DNA of 64,000 nucleotides from Gymnopus androsaceus JB14 (GCA_009733575.1 ML769583.1:1-64000); one strand, 5' to 3'; counted from the stretch's first letter, positions 23,842 to 35,280 are shown. Translations and numbers: made by a program. Notes: generated by a model from the letters alone, not told the origin.

Positions 23842-24897
23842 ATGTCACAATCTAGGCCTACTGCACCAGCAGCTTGCAGAACAGCATCAGGACAAGCCGC
23901 CGCCACTGCAGCATCCAGCAGTAAACCAGCACCTCTACCATTACCATTACCAGCCACCGATCTGAAGGCACCTTGCGCTTAGAAATCTCATATAGCGGAC
24001 AAAGACAAAACCCATGACAGGTGGTGGAATCCAAGCGACCAGAAGTGGTTTGTTTGTGCTAAACAGCCTTGCCCAAACCAGTACGATACACCTCATAAGG
24101 ATACTAAATATACTGCAGAATTACCGGACTACGCCGACCTACCTGATATTGGTCAGGAACAATTTATCAAAGTCGCAGAAAACAAAAGACAAGAGAAAAG
24201 ACGTAGTGAACGTCTAGCTGGCAAACAGAAAGCCACAGCCTCATCTTCATCTAATCCCACTCCAGCACCTACTCCTTCACCTGCTCCAGTTTCGTTACCA
24301 AAACAAGAGCCACAGCAGACTCCACCTCCACTTCCACCAAATCCATCTCCACAGCCATCTCCACAGCAAACTCCACAGCCCTTACCGAGTGATCTTCCAC
24401 AAAGATCTCCGCCCTCATCTCCATCAGATTCATGATCTGAATCAGATTCCGACAATGACAATATGTCTAAAGCACTAAAAGCCTTTGATAAGGTTACAAC
24501 CTTAAAGTCGGACAGATCAAATTGGGACATGTGGAAAACTCGAGTGGAATTCGCAGCCAGATCTATTGGCTACCAGTGCTATTTCAAATGGAATCCACAA
24601 GTGACAACAGATCCAGACGCAACGCAGAATGATAGAGAAAAGGACAATGACCTTTTGAATGCCATCATTGGCTGGTTATCAGATAGAGTATTCCGAAGGT
24701 ATAGGAACTACAACAACATGAAATGGTTGTGGGAAAATTTACTCGCTGATTATGATTCTAAAAACGCTCTTACTGAATCATTTTTACAAAGATGACTTCA
24801 CACTATGTGATGTACGGACCCATCCAAGGTCAATAAACATTTGGACAATATGATCAGCATCCGCGATGACCTCATGACTAGGGGAATTGATATCAAC
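23842..24897 (+). pseudogene. Copia A Gag, N-terminal part
   Basis: Starts MSQSRPTAPAACRTAS, then a proline-rich linker (PQPSPQQTPQPLPS) and the core Gag WDMWKTRVEFAARSIGY...DYDSKNALTESFLQR. In-frame stops include TAG for Leu at about 23980, TGA at about 24435 and CGA-to-TGA at about 24793. The frame is cut at codon INS by the Ngaro-like element and resumes at 32874. Confidence 0.85.
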
Positions 24898-24898
24898 A

Positions 24899-25066
24899 GT
24901 CCAAGCCTACGCGTGACCCGTGGGAATAGTAGGCTGCGTTTTTGTCACGTTATCGCAATCTCACGTTCAGAGTTTCCCCGCTTCTTGTCCTCTTACCACC
25001 ACAAGCAATATTCAAGTTTGAAGAATCCCCTTAATTCTTTCTCCCTCCAAACCAAATTCTTTTTCA
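24899..25066 (+). repeat. Split direct repeat A1
   Basis: Starts gtccaagcctacgcgtgacc and matches A2 at 32388-32555 with scattered, mostly transition differences. Confidence 0.85.
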
Positions 25067-25144
25067 TTCCTTCTTTGCGAAATATCTCGGAAATTGCTCG
25101 TTTATTTCCCCGGAAATCCACTACTCTCTACCTCTCCCACTAAG

Positions 25145-27999
25145 ATGACTACAACGAGACAGCAGTCCAAGGATGCTGCATCAGCAAAAATGGTCTGGGC
25201 CCTGGGTTATCAAAGGCTTTCCTTTGGGCACCTAGGCTATTGAGGAAGCCTAGGTCACCTAGGCTGCCCAGGTCATCCAGGTTTATCCCTTTTTCCTTGG
25301 CCTTTTCAGGTGGTTATAGGTAACCTATGTCAACCTGAGGTAGCCTGAGCTACCCTGAGCTACCCTGAGTGAGCCTGAGTAAACCTGAGGCAGCCTGAGC
25401 AACCTGAGGTAGTCTGAGGGTGCCTATCATAAGTAGTGGTATCTAAAAAACATCTTAGTTATCTCATTATTCACCTGCCTTTATACTTAGTCTTATCACT
25501 CAATGTTGCTCAACTTATACTATTTCATTGTTCTTATTGGACTCACTTAATGTATTCTTATTAGAAGAAGCTTCTTAATATCTCATTGACCTTAACTTAC
25601 ATCTCGGAACAGCTCACTGAAGTTATTCAGACTCATGTTTAAGTGTAGCAAGCTTAGGAGGTAATCTGTTATACTCTTGATGAATATGATTTGACCCCAT
25701 CAACAGGTTTTTGATTGTACGCAGTTCACAGGCGCCCACGCGGTTCGGCGCTTATTTAAGCGCTTATTTCGCGCAATTACTTACAACTTTGATCTATAGA
25801 TGATTTATCAAGCAAGTGGAATGTCTGCTTTTGATTACAGAACATCTATATATTTAATAGCTTAAAACCCGAAATTATTTAGGCTCTTTAGGTTGTATAA
25901 AATTAAACCAAGTTTCAGACTGTCTCAGGTTGCCTCAGGTTGCTCAGGTTTCCTCAGGCTTCCTCAGGTTCACCCAGGTTAGCCCTATGGGGTGACTTCA
26001 GGGTACCCTAGAGGGTAGTCTCCATTAACCTGAGTTGCCCTGGTCACCCAGGTTGCCCAGGCTACCTGAGGTTGATCTATAGGGTAATCTCAGGTCACCC
26101 AGGCTACCTAGGCTATCTCAGGCCCAGAGCATTTTTGCTGATGTGCAGGCACTGCCAGAGCTTCTCCTCACCAGCCAGCAGAGACAGGTAACGAGGCTGC
26201 ATCTGGGGTCCCTGGACCCTCTTGACATCGGCGAGGTCAGCAGCAGCCACCATCCCCTCCACGTCCACATCAGCAGTCGCGTTCCAACGGAAATCTCTTA
26301 CATCTCTTGAATGAACACCATGTTGACCCAATCTCTTGTTGATGAGCACCACTCTCTGCCCCACCTGCTCCTCCTCCATTCCGTGGTGTCCAGCCACCTC
26401 CAGTGTCTCCGTGGAACAGGATTTGTGCACCACTGGTGCCTCCCACTCCTCCCTCGCAAGCACAGTCCTCTGGTTCAGGCCGTTTGGCTCCTCCGATCAG
26501 TGTAAGCAGATGGGGTAGGATTCTGACCCCAACCGCCTTCAACGCGGAATACGGTGGCCAGGATCTCGGCTCCTCAGCTTCTAGACGCGGGCAGGAAAGT
26601 CATCCCACTCAAGGACAACACGGTGAGACTCCTCTCCTTCATCGTTTTTCTCCAAACGACTCGTCATTTCTCCATGATGTTCCATCGTTTCTCCTCAATG
26701 TTTTTCTCTCCCCATCTCCATGTCATTTCTCCTTGACTCTACCCATATGTCTTCTCAACATATGCTGACCTAGTTTCTCCTCTAGGTTCTCACCCGGGCT
26801 CTTCACATTCTCATGGCTCAGCCTTTGAGAGATGCCTCCGAGGATCCGGACAAGCCCCAGCTCCACCTCTCTGAAGCCCTTTCCAAGCCCCTCTGGCCCC
26901 TCCTCGCTCACCACGCTCCCATTGTCGAGATGATTCAGGTCGTCAATCTCGCTCTCCTCGCAGACAAGATACACGTACTCCCAGCCAACAGGTTGCTCAG
27001 GCTCCTGAACAGCTCGCTGGTGACAACTTGACTAATGCGATTGAAGAGGCAGATCTGAAGGGCGGGTAGGCCAATCCCAGTAAGGCCCAGTTGTATTCCT
27101 ACACTGAGCCTTTCCGCCTGGAGAGCATTGCAAATAATCTCGTTGCCTCCACTCTCAGGAACAGTATGAAAATGTTCATCCCACTAGCATACTTCGCGTC
27201 CCGCTATGCCGATTCCACTCTGAAGCCTGTCGAATCCGCAGACGCCAGCACCATCATTCTCGATGGCTCTGGTGGCATCAAAGTGAAGTCGAGGTTGTTC
27301 ACCGAAGTCCCACTGTCTCAGATAGACATGAATGACTTCAACAGTATCTCTCGCGGTCTGCCCAGATCTATTTGCCAACACTTCATTCTGAAGGGAGCTT
27401 CTGCCCCTGGTCACCAGCTGGCCCTTGCTATCGTGGACATGTTCCAAGCAATGTTCGACATGATCTGAGACCGATCTGACTTCCAACTCGGATTCGACAT
27501 CTACAAGATCTACGTTGACAGAGCTTACCGTCAATGGTTCACCTTCCCAAATGACAACATCCGCGTCAACCTTTTCCACTCGGGTCTCTTCCAAGAATCC
27601 CTCCTCTCCTGGCAGACACTCAAGGTGAAGGAGGAAGAGGCTTGGTGGAAGAACCAGAAGCAGTCCAACCCGTCCTCACAACCATCCTCCAGGGGCCAAG
27701 GAAACGGCCAGAAGCACTCCTTTTGAGATGGAGAATCATCCTCGAAAGAGAACCTGCGCACAGGCACCAAGTGCAAATGCTACTTATGTGGTTCCTACGA
27801 TCACAACTGGAACTTTCACAAACCCAAATCCTCTGATTTCCTGCGAAAGTCCGGTCGACAATACGTTGACTCAGATGGTAACGCCTATTGCGTCAGCTTC
27901 AACGGTCTCTCCGCCTGCACCAAATCCCATTGCACCTTCACCCACAAGTGTGGATTGTGTGGCTCCTCGGAACATGGATCCCAGGAGCACCCATGCTAA
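25145..27999 (+). pseudogene. Ngaro-like ORF1 (Gag-like), interrupted
   Basis: ATG at 25145 (MTTTRQQSKDA) and then the family A element at 25179-26143. Removing that element plus one TG lets the frame continue AGTARASPHQPAETG. Further on the frame is degenerate with several stops. The middle is recognisable from about 27070 (YSYTEPFRLESIANNLVAST...). The C-terminal cysteine/histidine region CKCYLCGSYDHN...CTKSHCTFTHKCGLCGSSEH is typical of ORF1 in basidiomycete tyrosine-recombinase retroelements. Ends at TAA 27997-27999 and overlaps the RT frame. Confidence 0.75.
25179..26143. mobile_element. CATC family A element nested in Ngaro-like ORF1
   Basis: 965 bp, CATCAGCAAAAATGG / CATTTTTGCTGATG, flanked by the 2-bp duplication TG (25177-25178, 26144-26145). 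Interior nearly identical to 15670-16774 outside the tandem array, so the two copies are recent relatives. It sits a dozen codons into ORF1. Confidence 0.85.
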
Positions 28000-28856
28000 T
28001 GACATTTGCTTCTCCACACGTCTCATACCCGAGGCATGGAAGCGACTTCTGGAGGAATCTAACGCCCCTCAGAAGTACGCTGGGATTCCGAAAGATCTTG
28101 AAGAAGGTTTCCGCATTGGCTTGGACAATTTCTCACTCGCACTGACTTACATCCCACCTAATCACTACAAGACAGAACAACACACTAGCGTTATTCATGC
28201 AAAATTCACACAAGAGATGGAACTGGGAAGAATCTCTCGCCCGTTTCATCCTGACAAGCTTCAGGCTCAGATCGGAAACTTCACAACAGCTCCCATGGCC
28301 GTCGTTGAACAACGACCTGGCAAATTTCATATTGTAATCAACCACTCCTTCCTGCGAAAGACCCTACCTCCAGACTTTCCGCGCGCTACCCACTCTCCTC
28401 CCATCAATAGTCACCCTCTCCCTCCGATTGAATTTGATGCATCGGAGATCTCCATCAACGCTCTCATAGATGCAAATGACTTCCCTTGCGATTGGGGATC
28501 TTTCTCCAAGTGCTATCTGATGGTAGCCGAGGCCCTTTCAGGTACACTAACTCACTCATTACTTCAACAGACATCTCTAACGTGTCCAATTCATTAGGTA
28601 CTCAGGCTGCTATTTTCGATGTCGACGCAGCATTCCAGAATATTCCCATTCACCCCTCTGCCCGCCGATTCATTGCCCTCATGCTCGACAGCCTCATCCA
28701 CCTCGATCTCATGCAGCCTTAGCTGCTCCAATTTGAGATCCTAAAGGGTAGTAGCCCTTTAAGGAATTGACTCACAAAGGGCAAGAATCCCAGGAGGGGA
28801 AGAGGCCTAGGAAGTGTAGATATAAAGTAGCTTGAAAAGTGTCATAAAATAAATGG

Positions 28857-28936
28857 CAAGAGCAGGAATTGAACCCACAACCTCTTCATTATTTTGACTG
28901 ACATAATCAAACATAACACTATATCCACTGCACTAA
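28857..28936 (-). ncRNA. tRNA-like / SINE-like segment
   Basis: The minus strand shows an A-box-like tagtgcagtgga and a B-box-like GGTTCAATTCC near aaatggcaagagcaggaatt. The anticodon region does not fold cleanly, so it is more likely a tRNA-derived repeat than a working tRNA. Confidence 0.35.
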
Positions 28937-29237
28937 GTGACTATGCTAAAAGATAAATACTTGCACAATATATACCCTCATCCACTAATTTTTTTTAATG
29001 ACTGGGGCAAGCCCCCACACCCCCATTAAATATAATAAACCCCTTACCCTAACCCCAACCCCTAATCCCTAACCTGTGTGGACCAGGCTAGGGTGAGCTT
29101 TGCTCTCCCTACCCTTAACTATTTAATTACACAATGTGTTGACCAGGCTAGGGTGAGCAGAGCTCACCCTACCCTTAACTATTTAATTACACAATACCTT
29201 ATATAACATACTAAATTTGTTGAGCTAATATCAGTTA

Positions 29238-29335
29238 CTTGGTGAAGTGGTACAAGGTGCTAGCTTTTGGGATTATATAATCTTAAATCAGTTAGGCTGA
29301 GGGTTCAATCCTCCATTGTGCCACTTTTTAATTTG
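29238..29335 (+). ncRNA. tRNA-like / SINE-like segment
   Basis: A-box-like ggtgaagtggtacaagg and B-box-like GGGTTCAATCC about 60 bp apart, followed by a T run. Faces the segment at 28857-28936 within the same element. Not a confident tRNA. Confidence 0.35.
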
Positions 29336-30760
29336 ACATAAAATTCAAGTGTAAGGGAAATTTTCCTCCATATACATTTGTGTTAGAGGGCTTTTCCCCT
29401 TCACAGGTGCCAAATCAGAGCAGCTAAAGGTGTCTCATGCTCAACTTTGGCAAGAGACCTGCACCTGGCATCTGGGGTCACGTCGCAGACAAGATGGCCT
29501 GGATCATCAAATACAAAGGTGTCGAAGCTCTACTCAAATGGGTAGATGACTTCATCTTTTTCCAATACCCCAAAGGTCAGAATGAGGACGGCTCCTTCAC
29601 CTTCTCCTACGACAACTCCCTCATATGGTCTACCGCTGCCATTCTAGGCTGGCCATGCACACCGAGCAAATTTGTTCCCTTTGCGTCCCTCTTCAAATAC
29701 ATTGGCTTCCTCTGGCATATCAAAGAGAAGACGGTTCAACTCCCTGAAGAGAAAAAGGAGAAATACATCGCTCAGTTAGCTCCCTGGGTTGCAAAAGAAC
29801 ACCAATTCGTGGACAAGGTAGAAGAGCTCATCGGGAGGTTGAACCACATTGCTCTCGTTGTTCCCACTGGGAAAATGAGACTAATCAATCTATTCAACTT
29901 CTGTTCCAGCTTCAAATCCGCCAAACGGTTCATCCCTCATTCCGTCCCAGCCAAACTCCAGGAAGACATCAACTGGTGGAACGACCTCCTACACCAGCCA
30001 TTCGTCGGAATGGAAATCATCAAACTCCCTGACCCTATCGACATCGACTTCTTCGTGAATGCCTCGACTTCATGGGGAATCGGGCTTGTCATTAACAGGA
30101 AATGGCTCGCATGGGAATACAGGCCTGGATGGACAGATGCGGAGCGCCATATCGGTTGGCGGGAGATGGTCGCAGTAGAACTTGCCCTGCGGACCCTTAT
30201 CTTCTCAAGCTTCCAAAGCGTTCGTGTTCGCCTCTGCTCTGACAATGTCAGCGTTGTGGGAGCCCTCAAAAAGGGCAGCTCGAGGGGCTACAAGATCAAT
30301 CTAATTCTTAGAAAGATCATCGAGCTCATGCAGGAGTTCAGAGTATGGATTGATTGCATATGGGTCTCCACGCACGACAATCCTGCAGATGCACCATCAA
30401 GAGGAGCATTCCCCCCGTGCAAACAACTTTACGCTCACCCTCCCTCCGTACTGCGACACCTAAAACTGTATATTCACAACTCGATCCAACCTAACAATCC
30501 ACGTCTCAATTCTCGTTAAACAATAGAACATGTCCTCTTATTACTACATGTATCACCTAATACGCATACCTACATTACTCGAATGCCGTTCACCAAATGT
30601 GAGAAATTCTAAAATACCATAGATCCTTCAGATCACACCAAAGATAACCGAGATAAGTAATGGTCACGGAATGTGACTCTCCCTTTCACTCAAACCTTCA
30701 CCACCAGAAACGAACCAATCCTCACATATCTCTACCTTTTACGCTCTCTACACCACACCA

Positions 30761-31834
30761 ATGCCTCCTTTCCGGCACCGATTCATCCCTAACATCGACC
30801 AATACAATCCCCGAATCACGCCTCCTCGCTGAGTCCACTTCAAGAATCAGGAAAATATTCTCCCTGCCAATCCCACAATCACGCTTGACCAGAACGCAAG
30901 GAACGTAATGGACACTGCAGTCTCAGACAAGACCAGGCATAGGAAACTGCAGTACACAGCAGAATTCCTGGTCTGGGCAGCAGAGCAAGGTCTAACTGAA
31001 GGGGACATCCTTCCTCCTTCAGAAGCCATGCTCTGCAACTTTGCTGCATCATTTGCTGGAAAACTTGCTGGTGGAATGGCTAAGGCAAAGGTGTCAGTGG
31101 TCAAGGGCTGGGTACAGAGGAGAGGTCTCATTGGGGAAGGGGGAAACAACTTGCAAAATGTCCTCAATGGTGTTGAATGCAAAGCTCCTGCCTCCTCATT
31201 CCGCGATCAGAGACCCCCCATGAAGAAGGAGCACCTAAGTACTCTGTCCGACGAGCTGGACCTATCGGGCTCCTGTGGTGGCATAGACCATGCCATGGCA
31301 GCAGTCAGCGTGGGCTGTTTTTACGGTCAACTCAGAGGCGGCGAGATCCTTCCCCAATCCTCCGACCCAGCAGACTTCAATCCCTCCGTGCTCCCCACAG
31401 TCAAGGACCTAAAAGCTCCTAACAAGAATGGTGATAGGAAGCTCAGGCTCCCGAAAACCAAGACAAAGCAGTCGAGAGGCAAGGAAGTGGTCTACTCCCC
31501 TCAGCCTGGTCGTACTAGTCCCACAAGAGCTTGGCGGGAACACATACAAGTAAACAGACTGGGCCCGGACGACCCTCTCGTAGCTTATTGAGATGAGAAG
31601 AACGAGCTCAAAGTGCTCTCAAAAGCTGTTTTTCTGAAATGATGCAACGCAGTGTGGTCGAGGCATAACATCCCCCACATGACCGGCCACTGTTTCCGCA
31701 TTGGTAGCACAACCCACTACCTGGTACAGGGGATCCCACCCGACATCGTCAAAATGCTAGGTCACTGGAAATCAGACGCCTTCCTCAAGTACTGGAGAGA
31801 CCTAGATTCCTTGGCCTCCATTCACCTTCACTGA
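30761..31834 (+). pseudogene. Ngaro-like tyrosine recombinase
   Basis: Begins MPPFRHRFIPNIDQYNPRIT. The catalytic set is visible: Arg in FYGQLRGGEIL, H-x-x-R in TGHCFRIGS, His in MLGHWKSD and Tyr in FLKYWRDL. This enzyme inserts a circular DNA intermediate by strand exchange. In-frame TGA codons occur at about 30830, 31591 and 31640. At least the first is readily explained as CGA to TGA, so the gene is inactive as it stands. Ends TGA 31832-31834. Confidence 0.85.
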
Positions 31835-32187
31835 CACCACGCACAACTCTCGTACATGAACCATTTGCAGGACTCGAGAGCCCAACGTCACCATGCTCCT
31901 TATTGATAATATCATTCTCCCCTCTTCTCTCCATCGATCTCTTGAATTGTTTTGTTATTGATACCACGATCGCCTACGCATACACAATCTTCACTGTCTC
32001 TATCTCACCTTACCACATTACCCTTTCCCCTACGCCATAGATACGGACACATCACTACAAACACCTACGTATATACGCAATAAACTCATACATTCGATGA
32101 CATCGATTCTCAGTCACCACAGTCTTGGGCCTCGCCCCTGTGGGTTTGTCGTCAACAGATCCCGACGCACCTGTGGCTTCTTCGCAC

Positions 32188-32387
32188 GGGTAATCGGTTT
32201 CTGTATCCTTCGCACCCCCAGGTTCGGAAATTAATTCCATTTCTCTTCGCAACCTTTTTGGAATTAATATTCCTAGCGTGCCTTTGCCCAATGCACATTA
32301 ATAGTAGTTTATATATTTATTGTCACACTTTCAATATACATTCACTTGAGAAACTCAGATATGAGATCGCGCCAGAATCAGACGAAA
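32188..32387 (+). repeat. Split direct repeat B1
   Basis: gggtaatcggtttctgtatc ... cagacgaaa; matches B2 over 200 bp. Confidence 0.85.
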
Positions 32388-32555
32388 GTCCAAGCCTATG
32401 CGTGACCCGTGCGAATAGTAGGCTGCGTTTTCGTCACGTTGTCGCGATCTCACGTTCGGAGTTTCCCTGCTTCTTGTCCTCTTACCACCACAAGTGATAT
32501 TCAAGTTCGAAGAATCCCCTTAATTCTTTCTCCCTCCAAACCAAATTCTTTTTCA
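32388..32555 (+). repeat. Split direct repeat A2
   Basis: Abuts B1 directly (..gacgaaa|gtccaagcc..), the junction expected of a circular intermediate. Confidence 0.85.
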
Positions 32556-32673
32556 CCCGCCCTCCTCCCTCAACACATCAGGACCAAGTTCAAAATACTC
32601 GAATTCACATGTATATTGGATAGGGATACTGTAAGTATATGGATTACTGCTAACAGCGGAGGATACAGACACT

Positions 32674-32873
32674 GGGTAATCGGTTTCTGTATCCTTCGCA
32701 CCCCCAGGTTCGGAAATTCATTCCATTTCTCTTCGCAACCTTTTTGGAATTAATATTCCTAGCGTGCCTTTGCCCAACGCATGTTAATAGTAGTTTATAT
32801 ATTTATTGTCACACTTTCAGTATACATTCACTTGAGAAACTCAGATATGAGATCGCGCCAGAATCAGACGAAA
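32674..32873 (+). repeat. Split direct repeat B2
   Basis: Matches B1 and ends at the host junction with copia gag (..gacgaaa|acaatatattc). A 118-bp spacer separates it from A2. Confidence 0.85.
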
Positions 32874-33730
32874 ACAATATATTCGTCAACACCATTATGT
32901 CCTCTGTCCCTGACACCTTCAAAGCCACCATAAACGCATTGGCTGTTTTCTCCGTGAAAGCAGACAAGAAGCTCAGTCCTGCCGAGCTTATTTCCACCAT
33001 TTGTGCTGAATCAATGGTACACCAAATGCGCCATGATCACAAGAAGGAATCGGCAAACTATGCCGGTAACAGGGGAAGAGGAGGTTTCCGAGGTCATGGA
33101 AATTCCTTTAGGGGAAATTCCCGAGGCAGAGGCAGAGGCCGCGGAGAATCAACGAGCCATCAGGACTCCATTTGTTACGACTGTGGAGGTAAAGGTCACT
33201 TTGGAAATCAATGTCCATCGGAGAAACGCAGTCAGGCCAACGAGGCCAAGGAGACGAAGGCTGCTAAAGAGAAGCAGAAAAAGAAGTCAAATGGAAACTG
33301 GAGAGATAGGCCGAAGAACAGCGAAGTGGCATCCTCATCCATGATTGAGGAAGTACCAGAGTCATCATGGGCAGCAATTGAAATTCCCGCTAAGCATGGG
33401 AATCTTGTCTTCAATTTTTCCGAAATAGCTGATAAATTTGAATTAGCTCTTTCATTGCCAAGCAACAACAGATGTCAGAAATACAATTCTGATGCAGTGC
33501 AAAACATCAAAGTCGACAGTCCGCCACCTCTTACTCTTAATGGTGAAGAGGAGGAAGAAGTATACGTCGACGCTTACGCTGCAGCCCACAGTTACGGAGC
33601 AATTCTTTTTGACTCCAGATGCTCTACCCACATGATGCCACTCACCAACGAACTCAGGAATCAACAGGAAATTCCAACACGAGTCATTCAGGCTGCTAAC
33701 GCGGAAACCTTCACAGCAAACATCTCCGGC
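32874..33730 (+). pseudogene. Copia A Gag C-terminus and protease start
   Basis: Resumes NIFVNTIMSSVPDTFKATIN. An RGRG-rich basic region precedes the zinc knuckle CYDCGGKGHFGNQC (CX2CX4HX4C). The protease site reads LFDSRCSTHM where copia B has LFDSGCSTHM. The Gly-to-Arg change comes from ccgg to ccag, a CpG transition that should kill the protease. About 60 bp present in copia B (46022-46090) are missing here. Cut at ANISG by the 33731 element. Confidence 0.85.
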
Positions 33731-34099
33731 CATCAGAAAAAACTGTTTTGGGCCCAGGAGGATCCAAGGTCACCTAGTCCTCTTAGGCAACCTGAGGCAT
33801 CCTAGTTGGCCCAGGATAAAGGGCAAAACTTTGGACACCTCAGGTACCCTAGTCATCCTAAGTGTCCTGGGACATCCTGAGACATCCTAGGACATCCTGG
33901 GATGTCCTGAGGGTATCCTGGGGCATCCTGAGATATGTCCTAGGATGTCTCAGGATGTCTCAGGACACCTAGCATGACTAGGATACCTGAGGTGTCCAAA
34001 GTTTTGCCCTTTTTCCTGGGCCAACTAGGATGCCTTAGGTTGCCTAAGAGGCCTAGGAGATCTTAGATCCTCCTGGGCTCAAAACAGTTTTTGCTGATG
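33731..34099. mobile_element. CATC family C foldback element
   Basis: 369 bp, CATCAGAAAAAACTGTTTTG at left and CAAAACAGTTTTTGCTGATG at right. Long inverted arms (aggatcc, gcaaaactttggacacctca) fold over most of its length. Flanked by GC on both sides; the matching site in copia B (ccggcacactcc at about 46242) is empty and has one GC, so the 2-bp duplication is shown directly. Confidence 0.9.
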
Positions 34100-34101
34100 G
34101 C

Positions 34102-35280
34102 ACACTCCATCTGGAACTCCCGACATTTGAACAAAAGATAAGAATGTTAAAGCTCCCTAACACCCTTCTATGTCCAGACACTCCCAACACACTTGTATCA
34201 CTGGGAAAACTCAATGATGATGGTTACGCCATCCACACCGCAAATGGTAAAAAGACAATCAGAGATCACCAAGGGAAACTCGTGGGAGTTATCCCAAAGG
34301 CTAACGGACTATACCAGATCCCATCATGGGAACACGCTTATAGGACTAAGATTGGCAGATTGGTATCTCTTTACAAGGCACACTGCATCTTAGGTCATCT
34401 CAACGATGCTTACGTGAAGCATATGTTCCGAGACAACCAGGTTTGTGGAATTGGATTGGATCCAAAGCAAATGGACGAACCGGAATGCCGCGCTTGTATG
34501 CTTGGGAAAGCATCCAGGTATCCTATTGCTCAGGTGCAATCATCTCCACGTGCGGAGAATTTTGGAGACGTCTTCCACATGGACGTGTGGGGACCAGCAC
34601 AAGTCAGGATGGTAAACCACTGCACTTACACACTGACTTTCGTTGACGAAGCAACTGATTGGTTGGAGGAACCCCAAATGAAGTCGAAGGACAAGTCATT
34701 CGCACAGTACGTGGTTCTCCAAACAGGTCTCCAAACGCAATACGGCACAACTGTTAAAGTTCTCCACTCTGATTGAGGGGGAGAATTTCTCAGTAACAAA
34801 TTCACGACATATCTGGAATGTATTGGGACACGACAACGTCTCATGGTACATGACACCCCGGAACACAATGGTATAGCGGAACGCGCACATTGAACATTGA
34901 TAAAATATGCGGTATGGCAGTATCGTTTATGTTAAATGAGAAAAGGAACCCGGCAAATTGGAACCACAGGCCCAGGAAGAATGCTGGATAGGACTCGAAC
35001 CCAAATCAAATGGTCACTACATCTACTGGCCAACACGTCACACTGTCACAACGGAGAGGAACGTAGTTTTCTCTGACAGGCAGATCCAACCCGTTGAAGG
35101 GGAGGATGGAAATTTGGGAAATTTAGAAACATCAGTCACCAAGCCGGAACAGCCTGTGATACCAGTTCCAGAAGAAATTGCTGAACCAATTGCACCAGAC
35201 AAAGTATTTGGGAAACAAGTCAGATGACCCACCAAGAAGATCAGGGACGTCATTGAAGGACTTGGAGAAGGAAGTGATGA
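34102..35280 (+). pseudogene. Copia A pre-integrase and integrase
   Basis: Pre-integrase HHCC zinc region HCILGHLNDAYVKH..CRACMLGKASRYP and the integrase core start FGDVFHMDVWGPAQV (first Asp). The second-Asp block VLHSD is followed by a TGA where copia B has CGA (VLHSDRGGEF). About 190 bp corresponding to 47047-47233 of copia B are deleted near 34900. The frame breaks at 35280, where the Plavaka element is inserted. Confidence 0.85.

Larger units (their letters stand above)
28715..29432. mobile_element. hAT-like non-autonomous element with tRNA-like segments
   Basis: 718 bp inside the RT gene. Flanked by an 8-bp duplication TCTCATGC (28707-28714, 29433-29440). The ends are inverted repeats built on CTTAGCTGCTC / CTTTAGCTGCTC. 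The interior has a tandem doubling of gaccaggctagggtgagc and two tRNA-like stretches in opposite orientations. Removing the element and one 8-mer restores the RT frame. Confidence 0.75.
27728..30519 (+). pseudogene. Ngaro-like reverse transcriptase-RNase H, interrupted
   Basis: RT fingers and palm are visible: RPGKFHIVINHSFLRK, AAIFDVDAAFQNIPIHPSAR (first catalytic Asp) and WVDDFIFFQYP (VDD motif). RNase H shows FVNASTSWGIG (usual Asp is Asn here, a G-to-A change), LCSDNVSVVGAL and STHDNPADAPSRG. A 28715-29432 element splits the RT between IHLDLM and LNFGKRPAPGIWG. A gt...ag segment of about 55 bp at about 28541-28595 must be spliced to keep frame (AEALSG-TQAAIF), so the RT appears to carry an intron. 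Ends at TAA 30517-30519. Confidence 0.85.
24899..32873 (+). mobile_element. Ngaro-like tyrosine-recombinase retrotransposon
   Basis: About 8 kb inserted in the copia A gag. It has split direct repeats: A1 24899-25066, then ORFs, then B1 32188-32387, A2 32388-32555 and B2 32674-32873. A1/A2 are about 168 bp and B1/B2 200 bp, and B1 abuts A2, the arrangement of Ngaro/PAT-type elements. It encodes a Gag-like ORF1, RT-RNase H and a tyrosine recombinase; no methyltransferase seen. No clear target duplication, as expected for recombinase insertion. It carries two nested DNA elements. Confidence 0.85.

Noticed and set aside
24153..24530. Minus-strand glycine/cysteine-rich open frame (GCGVCCGDGCGDGFGG)
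   Set aside because: It is the antisense shadow of the proline-rich linker of copia Gag; the same shadow appears at 44564-44887.
26113..26770. Several overlapping open frames on both strands
   Set aside because: Compositional frames within the GC-richer ORF1 of the Ngaro-like element; only the + strand ORF1 has recognisable content downstream.
32744..33805. A single 353-codon gene starting MELIFLACLCP
   Set aside because: The first 43 codons are B2 repeat of the Ngaro-like element and the rest is copia Gag; the join is an insertion junction, not a gene.
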